DNA of 64,000 nucleotides. It comes from Endomychus coccineus. Taxonomy: Eukaryota > Arthropoda > Insecta > Coleoptera > Endomychidae. Below the pieces are notes generated by a model. It saw only the letters and a list, made by a program, of their open reading frames with translations. It had not been told where the DNA came from and searched no databases. Where the stretch lies: positions 176,483,411-176,547,410 of the forward strand of contig OY294068.1 in assembly GCA_958510875.1 (NCBI GenBank), in the 5' to 3' direction. The translations under genes were made by a program, and so were the position numbers. Positions 57,770-64,000 of the stretch are shown piece after piece; position 1 is the first letter of the stretch; each line of letters begins with the position of its first letter.

Positions 57770-58060
57770 CTCATTCTATATCCATCCCTTGTAAAGATTG
57801 CGAAAAAGGATACATTAGCAAATTTTCCTAAAACCTCAATAAAAGATTGAATGAATATGAATATATAAAGAACCGCACTTAGTAAACATGTAAAAGACAG
57901 AAACCATTCCTTTGATTACAACAATAGAAAAATTTTGAATATTGAAAAGAATTTTGTTGGATGAACGTTTGATATTAGAAAGTATCCAAATGAAAAAACA
58001 ATTACCTACGTTGACGATAAACTTTATAATAAACTGATTCCAACTTACTCAAATTCAGAT
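57770..58060 (+). pseudogene. Penelope-like GIY-YIG endonuclease fragment
   Basis: The frames read SIPCKDCEKGYISKFS (57778-57825), with the CxxC pair and a GYI relic of YIG, then LNKRLNEYEYIKNRT. After a shift they read LVKHVKDRNHSFDYNNRKIL, NIEKNFVG and YVDDKLYNKLIPTYSN. This matches the endonuclease end of a PLE lineage with an SIPCKDC start, distinct from families A-D. No RT and no hammerhead are nearby. Confidence 0.6.
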
Positions 58061-58157
58061 ATTTTGAATCAACACTTTCTATTGCCTATTTAATTCAACC
58101 TCAAAAGATATGTATTATCTGACATTGTTACATTTATGACAGTGACAGTTATCTTAA

Positions 58158-58876
58158 ACTTGATTCACGGTCGTACATACAGGTCTAGAAACTCGGGGTT
58201 TCCCATAGTCAAAGTATACAGGTCAGCCGGAGCCTCCCTTCTACTCTTTTTAAAATTCGAGTGCAACCTGATTGGTCGTTTATTTCGTTTATTTAATGTT
58301 ATTGACGACGATATAATATGATGTTGTTACGTGCCGGCGATGTGATTGGAGAAGCTAGGTGACGTCACCAAAAGACGTCATGGATGACGCAGTAGTCTAC
58401 GAGTATTCTCTGACAACTGTCAGTTGACTTGTCAACACAAGGAATACCTGCGTGTTTGGAAACAAATTACGAAACCGTGCATTGTGCCGAAATGCAAAAC
58501 GGGGTACAAAAGTGTAAAGCAAGAAACTTCTGTTTTTAAAGTGCCGAAAGATGCGGAAATGCGAAAAAGTGGATGCTTGCGATTCCGGATAGAAATAGTT
58601 TTAACGAGGTCTTTTATGTGTGCGAGCATGTATAACGAAAAAGGGGAAGTTATATTTAAGGTGAGTAATTCATTTTGACAGGAGTAACAGTTCTATTCCT
58701 CTCTCAAATCAGAATACTTAGTAACACTGCTTGCGATTCCGGAAAGGAATCGTTTTACCACGTCGATCCAAGCGCTAGCTAGTGGCTGAGCGAGGGACTA
58801 CGAGTTTGGCGACGCGTAAGAGACCCATGTCAAAAATACGAATCCCCAGACCTGTATGTTCGACCGTGACTTGATT
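58158..58876 (+). mobile_element. P-superfamily element, internally deleted, copy 1
   Basis: The element 58166-58868 (703 bp) has ~30-bp inverted ends (cacggtcgtacatacaggtc on the left; acctgtatgttcgaccgtg on the right). Perfect 8-bp duplications acttgatt lie at 58158-58165 and 58869-58876. The 8-bp duplication with a THAP-encoding first exon points to the P superfamily rather than hAT. Only exon 1 and part of the intron remain. The transposase catalytic exons are deleted. Confidence 0.85.
58424..58660 (+). pseudogene. THAP DNA-binding exon of a P-type transposase, copy 1
   Basis: This encodes a C2CH THAP zinc finger, the module with which P transposases bind their ends. Visible are KPCIVPKCKTGYKSVKQ (first two Cys, CX4C) and SVFKVPKDAEMRK. 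A one-base deletion in an A run then changes frame. In the shifted frame the segment reads WMLAIPDRNSF, NEVFYVCEH, giving the last Cys and His. The exon ends at a canonical donor, AAG followed by gtgagtaa at 58661. Start: the first ATG of the frame is used, but the true start is uncertain. It is broken by the frameshift and by lack of downstream exons. Confidence 0.75.
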
Positions 58877-59850
58877 GGTTGTCAGTTTTGTCAATCATAG
58901 AATATTGTCTTAGGTATTTAATTAGCGAAATTTAATCCATTTATCAACCATTCGGAATATTCCGTACAAGTTGTGTCCAAACGCAAATCTGTTGAAACCT
59001 CAGTTACTTCAAATGGAACCTGAATCTTTCCATACCGCTAAATATCATTTTTGGTTAGCTGATGTACGGTTTATGTGGTAAATCTTGAAAAACTCATGAG
59101 ATTGCATTAAAAAGTCCTCGTTTCTTACCTGTTATTAATTCAGAAATTAATTTAAGTAGGCACTGAATCATAACAATCAGAAACAAGTATCATAACATTT
59201 TTGAGTAATCAGTATGGAAAATAAGAAACGTCATCCGTTACGAGAACGGAATAAACAAACCAATTTCTCACAGCACATGTTCAAATGAGCCATCATTATG
59301 TACTCTACAAACTCCAAAGGCTTAACGTATGAGAGCTTTATTTTGAAAAAATACCATGTAAAGAAACAAATGTTTTTTGATGAAATGTCCTCAATTTTAC
59401 AAAATGGATTAAATAAATCATATACCGTTAGAAAGGCGTACCGAAAATGCTGAAAAAACTGAGTTTAATGGATAATGTTGATTGTTTCTTATTTATAGTG
59501 TGAACACTTTTATAGATTAATATTGATTCAATATAGTGAATTACCCACCAGTTTCAAGAATGCATATATTAACCTTGTCCAAAGATATATTTATGCAGAA
59601 ATAAAATACGAATCTTTGGAAATCTTCTTCATATTTTAAAATTCTAAATATAGGTGTATGATCACTGTAAGTTACTTTGTCCGAAGAATTCTACTGTTAT
59701 TATAACAAATATTCATTAAAAATGCAATATTCTCTGAAGTATAAATCATGGAAAAATTACCATTGATCACCGTTGTTTCTATATTGAGATATTTGGTAGA
59801 ATATAACTGAATCAACTTACGAATGTATAAAAAATTAATAATTGTTGCAG
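58877..59850. other. Gene-free stretch before the candidate exon
   Basis: A diverged copy of the 30490-30600 repeat lies at about 59490-59570. No other feature is seen. Confidence 0.4.
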
Positions 59851-60048
59851 ATGGGTTGGTGATGGAGAACAATTCTGGGACGCTGGGACGGAGAAGCCTC
59901 AAGGGAGTGTCTGGTATGCGACGACAGCGAAGTCTCGAATGGAGACAAGAAAGAGGGTACAGCTCAAGTGAAGAGGAACTTACTGCAAGACCAGTCGATA
60001 GTCATGTATTTGCTTCGTTGCTTGCTCAGGCTCAACAGGAATATTCAA
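59851..60048 (+). CDS. Candidate host exon, product unrecognised
   Basis: A 198-nt exon-like block has composition and codon use unlike the flanks. The acceptor is aattgttgcag at 59840-59850 and the donor is gtaagt at 60049. It begins at codon position 2 and ends after codon position 1 (symmetric, phase 1). The translation has a basic, Ser/Arg-rich stretch (LGRRSLKGVSGMRRQRSLEW), a GYSSSEEEL acidic/serine motif typical of phosphorylation sites, and DSHVFASLLAQAQQEYSS. It looks like a disordered regulatory segment of a large intracellular protein. I cannot name the gene. Its phase is compatible with splicing from the candidate exon at 13936-14079. Confidence 0.6.
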
Positions 60049-61556
60049 GTAAGTTATATAAAGTAACCGGTAGAACTTACTGTTATCTGGAAATAATAGG
60101 AATAAACGTATTCGTATTCGTGAATGTATTATTCACAAATACAAGAGGGATCAGAATTTGAGATAAACATTGAAACAAAATACGCTCAATCCACATAATG
60201 ATGTCTGATAGGATTCTATTGTTTAACATAGCCCGGTTTATACAGAATTAGCCGGAAGTCTCATATGAAATAGTTCTTTAATACTTTCTTTAGAAATAAA
60301 ATGTTCACACAAGTAATACGATCTGATTCTTGACACGTTATTCCGTAATTTATTCAAGATTTTTGGTTCAATCCCCCAACTCTTCAGTATTTCCATATTT
60401 CAATCACCAGTGTGATTTTTACGCTCCATTCCATCGCCAATGAATATAATATGCTCGTGAAATGATCTTCACTTACTAGCGGTAGTTTTAGCTCAAAATG
60501 TATTCATTAACAAATAGTGTTTTGTTATGATTATGAGAATATTTTTTTGATTCAATTTGAAGAGAGATAAATCTCCTGTTAGATTAATAGTCTAAACATA
60601 TAATGTGTGGTGAACTTACTTTAGCTAACCACTATCCTGACTAAATCTGTTCATACAAGAAATTCCCTCTGGATAAATTATTGCATATCCGATACAATCA
60701 AGCAAACAACAAAATTACACAGAAAAGCACAACTTGAACACCGTATTTGTCACCCTTGGAGGTCGGGCTTAATAGAAAGCCGCATGCAACGCTGTAATGC
60801 ATCAGCATGTTTTAACCGTCATTTCCAAACGAGGTGTACCTACGTGATCTGAGGAACCTATTAGAGGTAGAGCGGAGTAATCAGTAGGGCTTATCAACAA
60901 GTGGGGTCATTAGAGACAACAACTGACTCAAATTGTGTGGGTGCGGCAATACGGTTCGTACAGCTTGCTTCAATGATGATTACAAATATACACGTTATTT
61001 GCATTGCATCAAGTCTGAACATGACTGGCATGAATATATATGGAAATGTATTCTGAGATATTTCCAGGCAACTAACAACAAATAGTTCACATTCAGTTTT
61101 AGGATCAATCTTATTGAGAAATATTTGTTTCAAATTGCAATATGGCTGTGATATTTGAATTAATTTTCACTAATGCTGTTTTCATTATATGTGTGAAATA
61201 TAAGTGAATTATGGGCAATATCGAAATTCTGCTCTTTTCTAAATAACATTCGAAGAAAGTACAATTTTCTCTTCTTAAGAAGTTATAAACCTAGTTAAAA
61301 ATGTTCGTTCCTTCCTTTCACCATATCACATTTATTTTTTGCACAAGTATACTCAAATCTTGGGAAATAAGGTTTTCAAGGGTGATACGAATTTCTGCCC
61401 GTTTCTTCTGTTAAATGTACTGAGCGTTCTGATCGCCCGTGTCTTATTCAATTGAGATTTTTCAAGGAAAGTGATTTTTTGTTTATTTGAAATAATAGTT
61501 TTGCTCGAAAAAAAATATACTGGATGCATGTTGGTGCATATATGTATATGTATTAT
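60049..61556. other. Probable intron or intergenic DNA
   Basis: After the donor at 60049 no further coding or repeat feature is recognised. Confidence 0.35.
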
Positions 61557-61959
61557 TATGAGGATATTTCTATTGAATAGAAACAGGTAAAGGCGTGGAC
61601 AGACGTAATATTGCACTCTATGTCATGTGGAAATTACTTACCTGTGTTTTTGATGAGATATGTGTTGTATTAGTATGGATAGTCTGAACTGTCATCATGA
61701 TCCATTAATCTGTGGATCTGCCTGTCATATGAATTGAACGTGATTATATTAGTTGTCAAAAACGTCAAAATATATCGAATACCTTTACCCCGTTTCTGAT
61801 TGAGATCTGAAAAATATATACTCAGCTGGTGCTTCGTGATATAAGGAACATATCTGCCAAGATTCAAATCAGTCCACATTATAGTTTCAGAGATTTCGTG
61901 ACGACTGACGAGTGAGTCAGTCAGTGGATGATTGGTATTTGCTTTCCATACATATAGAT
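61557..61959 (+). repeat. Dispersed repeat family R, copy 4 (3' part)
   Basis: It runs from tattgaatagaaacaggtaa-aggcgtgg to gtgagtcagtcagtgg, with the family words ctctatgtcatgtgg, attaatctgtggatctg and aaggaacatatctgccaag. It is followed directly by copy 5 in the same orientation. Confidence 0.65.
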
Positions 61960-62235
61960 TACTTCCTGTTGTCCACGTCATATGCCCGCAGAAACAGTGA
62001 GTACCCGTAGGAGAAAGCGTCGGCTGCGCCACCGTAATGCCATTCCCCAAGTTTCAATATTTAAAATATTTGCAATGTATAACAACAACCAAAGGCATGG
62101 AAACATGTAAAATTATACATTATGTCATTCAAATTGACAGGAGTATCTATGGTATGGAATGGTCTGTCCCGGGCATCATGTCACTGTCAATTTATTAGCT
62201 GTCTGTCATGTAAACGTTACCTGTCCTGTTGATGG

Positions 62236-62806
62236 GTTGTGAGCACGGTCGTATATACAGGTCTGGGAACTCGAGGTTGTTTCCTATGTGAGAAGTGAGT
62301 CCGCTAAGCGTCATCTGTTGCATAGTACCAAAAGGGTGGCGCATGAGTCGAGGAATGATCTCTGGCACGTATACGACCGTGTTCTCTGGCAACTGTCATT
62401 GTTAACTTGTAAACACAAGTAATACCGGCGTTTAACGGAGTACAAAAGTGTAAGGCAAGAAACTTCTGTTTGCCGAAAGATCCGAAAATGCGAAAAAAGT
62501 GTATGCTTGTGATTCCGGAAAGAAATTGTTTTAACGAGGTCTTATATGTGTGCGAGCATCACTTCGTTATTTTTAAGGTGAGTAATACATTTTGACAAAA
62601 GTAACAGCTATATTCCTCTCTCAAATCAGAATAGTAAATATTGCGTTACGAGAAAAATCATTTTACTTGATAATGTGATTGTTGCCATACTTCGATTCAA
62701 GCGCTAGCTGGTGGCTGAGCGAGGGACTACAAGTTTGGGGCGACATGTAAGAGATTCATGTCAAACATAGAGTTCCCAGACCTGTATGTACGACCGTGGT
62801 TGTAAG
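62236..62806 (+). mobile_element. P-superfamily element, internally deleted, copy 2
   Basis: The element 62244-62798 (555 bp) starts cacggtcgtatatacaggtc and ends gacctgtatgtacgaccgtg. The 8-bp flanks gttgtgag (62236-62243) and gttgtaag (62799-62806) differ at one base, as expected for an older duplication. It is colinear with copy 1 but lacks ~150 bp in the first part. Its outer neighbours are two halves of one family R repeat, which confirms the insertion. Confidence 0.85.
62440..62577 (+). pseudogene. THAP exon remnant of a P-type transposase, copy 2
   Basis: It keeps the second half of the THAP finger in one frame: MRKKCMLVIPERNCFNEVLY, then VCEHHFVIFK. The CxxH pair (CEHH) and the following Phe are intact, and the exon ends exactly at a gtgagt donor at 62578. 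The first Cys pair region is lost or badly decayed (62430-62465). Comparison with copy 1 shows where that copy lost one A after MRK. Confidence 0.7.
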
Positions 62807-63091
62807 TTGTCTGTCATTGGGTAGAAAGTATGACCTGTGATAATGATTCATTATTCTATGAATATTTCTGTCATATAAATTGTACGTGACTATATTAGCA
62901 GTCACAAATGTCAAGATACATCGAATCCCCTCGTTCGGGATTGAGTTACAAAAAATCCGTTCTCAGCGGGTGCGTACTTAAGGAACATGCCAAGTTCCAA
63001 GTCGGTCCGCTTTAAAGTTCTGCAGATTTCGTGATGAGTGAAGGTCAGTCAGTGAGTCAGTGGCATTTGCCTTTCATATATATATATAGGT

Positions 63092-63849
63092 TACAAAAAA
63101 TTACTGTCTCAAGGGAATCAAACAGTGGCAAACGTGCTCAAATTGCCATTAAATTTAACACAAGAAACTAACAGATTTTCATATTTATCTTCCAGAAGAT
63201 TTTCCTCCAAAATTTTCGAATAATTATCAAAAAAAAAATATCCCAAAAGGAAAAATGAATTCTTAGTCGAAATTAGAAATATATTTGTACATTCTCAAAT
63301 TACTCAGTGTAGCAGCCAGCTTCCTCCTAGTTATGCCAAGGCATGTATTGCTATATTCAGAATAATTTTGTGGGCTTAGCCGTACTGGAATTATAATTAT
63401 TGATATATGATCTATATATAATTACAAACTGGCTTTCATAGAGGGTACACTGAAGTGCAAGACATAAATCATACAATTTCCTGGGTGTAATGACTAAAGT
63501 AGTGAGAATGAAGCTTTATAATCTGTTGTCAGATAAACCTGAAGATTAAGTGATCTCCGTTGTTAGTGCACTTTTGAATGCAAGCTTTCCTCTTATCTTG
63601 TGTCATCTATATTTCATTTTATACTTTTCGTGTAGGAGTGTATAATTCCCATTACAATTAATTAAAATATCACAAATACAAATATATGGTGAGGACAAAT
63701 CACCACTTGCCGAAACTATATCAAATCGAAGAACACTACTCATGTGAAATATTGTTTTGATGAACGGTTGGAATTGGTTTCATCTTAAACGATACACTTA
63801 TTGCGATGTTTGAGAATGATTGCAGTTTTTGAAAATCTTCCTTTTGTGT
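63092..63849. other. Gene-free stretch
   Basis: No feature is recognised. Confidence 0.35.
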
Positions 63850-64000
63850 TTGTTTTAATGTCCTCAGGAAGATATTTGGTAACAAGTTTCAATACCGAAG
63901 TTGGATATCAAATAGGCACCAAAGTATAATTTCGGCGTTGAAACTACAGTAGCATTTACAAGTTTTTAATAAAAGTGGTATAAAAACAAAGTAGTTGTTC
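63850..64000 (+). mobile_element. PLE family C 3' end with expanded hammerhead, running off the window
   Basis: gttgaaactacagtagcattt and ataaaaacaaagtagttgttc match 24662-24717 of family C (gttgaaactatagtaacg, agtaaaacaaagtagtttt). The 5' half of the ribozyme (cctcaggaagat at 63863-63874) is present, but stem II is interrupted by ~60 bp before GAAAC at 63941-63945. It is partial at the window end. Confidence 0.6.

Larger units (their letters stand above)
61960..63091 (+). repeat. Dispersed repeat family R, copy 5, interrupted by a P element
   Basis: This is the longest copy. It has the head gtccacgtcatatgcccgc-agaaacag, gtacccgtagg, gtcggctgcgccaccg, the body words, and a tail gtgagtcagtggcatttg ending in (TA)n at 63077-63088. 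The P element 62244-62798 lies inside it. The uninterrupted equivalent is seen in copy 1 near 15178-15200 (gatgggttatgtgttgtctg). Confidence 0.7.

Noticed and set aside
1..64000. tRNA, rRNA genes and CRISPR arrays
   Set aside because: No cloverleaf with A/B boxes, no rRNA-like conserved blocks and no regularly spaced identical repeats were seen.

Overview
The window is about two-thirds A+T. It has no operons, ribosome-binding sites or dense coding. It reads as intronic or intergenic DNA of an arthropod, most likely an insect: every recognisable protein remnant belongs to a eukaryotic mobile element (Penelope-like elements, Tc1/mariner DD41D, hAT, P superfamily with a THAP domain, restriction-like-endonuclease LINE, other non-LTR elements, and an EEP endonuclease of the Helentron type). 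Only two short + strand stretches, 13936-14079 and 59851-60048, look like host exons. Both are G+C-richer than their surroundings, both are bounded by splice-like AG/GT signals, and both are symmetric phase-1 exons, so they could belong to one gene with a very long, transposon-filled intron. That link is inference.

Layout. 1-2430: a decayed Penelope-like element (PLE), then a 232-bp palindromic mini-PLE with a 15-bp target duplication. 4164-5013: a fragment bounded by ~75-bp inverted repeats and carrying an EEP endonuclease piece. 5919-6924: a non-autonomous element with ~150-bp inverted repeats. 8000-11365: two copies of PLE family A, one lacking its endonuclease and one with inverted 3' ends. 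12768-13395 and 26050-26340: mariner fragments. 17297-18375: 3' part of a LINE with a zinc-knuckle and restriction-like endonuclease. 20749-22560: a nearly intact DD41D (rosa-type) transposon with 305-bp inverted repeats and one in-frame stop. 23870-24722: PLE family C, with a clear hammerhead ribozyme. 30370-33400: further PLE and LINE scraps. 35298-36593: a pair of ~300-bp direct repeats. 37257-38846 and 51759-53421: two deletion derivatives of the same hAT transposon, each with a perfect 8-bp target duplication. 40395-43440: PLE family A interrupted by a nested PLE family B that keeps almost all of its reverse transcriptase and GIY-YIG endonuclease. 47700-48250 and 55345-55943: non-LTR reverse transcriptase remnants. 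58166-58868 and 62244-62798: two P-superfamily elements reduced to the THAP exon and splice donor. 63850-64000: another PLE family C 3' end, running off the window.

The most striking feature is a set of hammerhead-ribozyme motifs (type I, minimal stem III) at the 3' ends of at least five different PLE lineages. Several have stem I complementarity that can be checked by eye. They sit with the recurrent PLE architecture of a 5'-truncated copy plus an inverted copy of its own 3' end. All calls were made by reading the sequence and the translations; no database search was possible.
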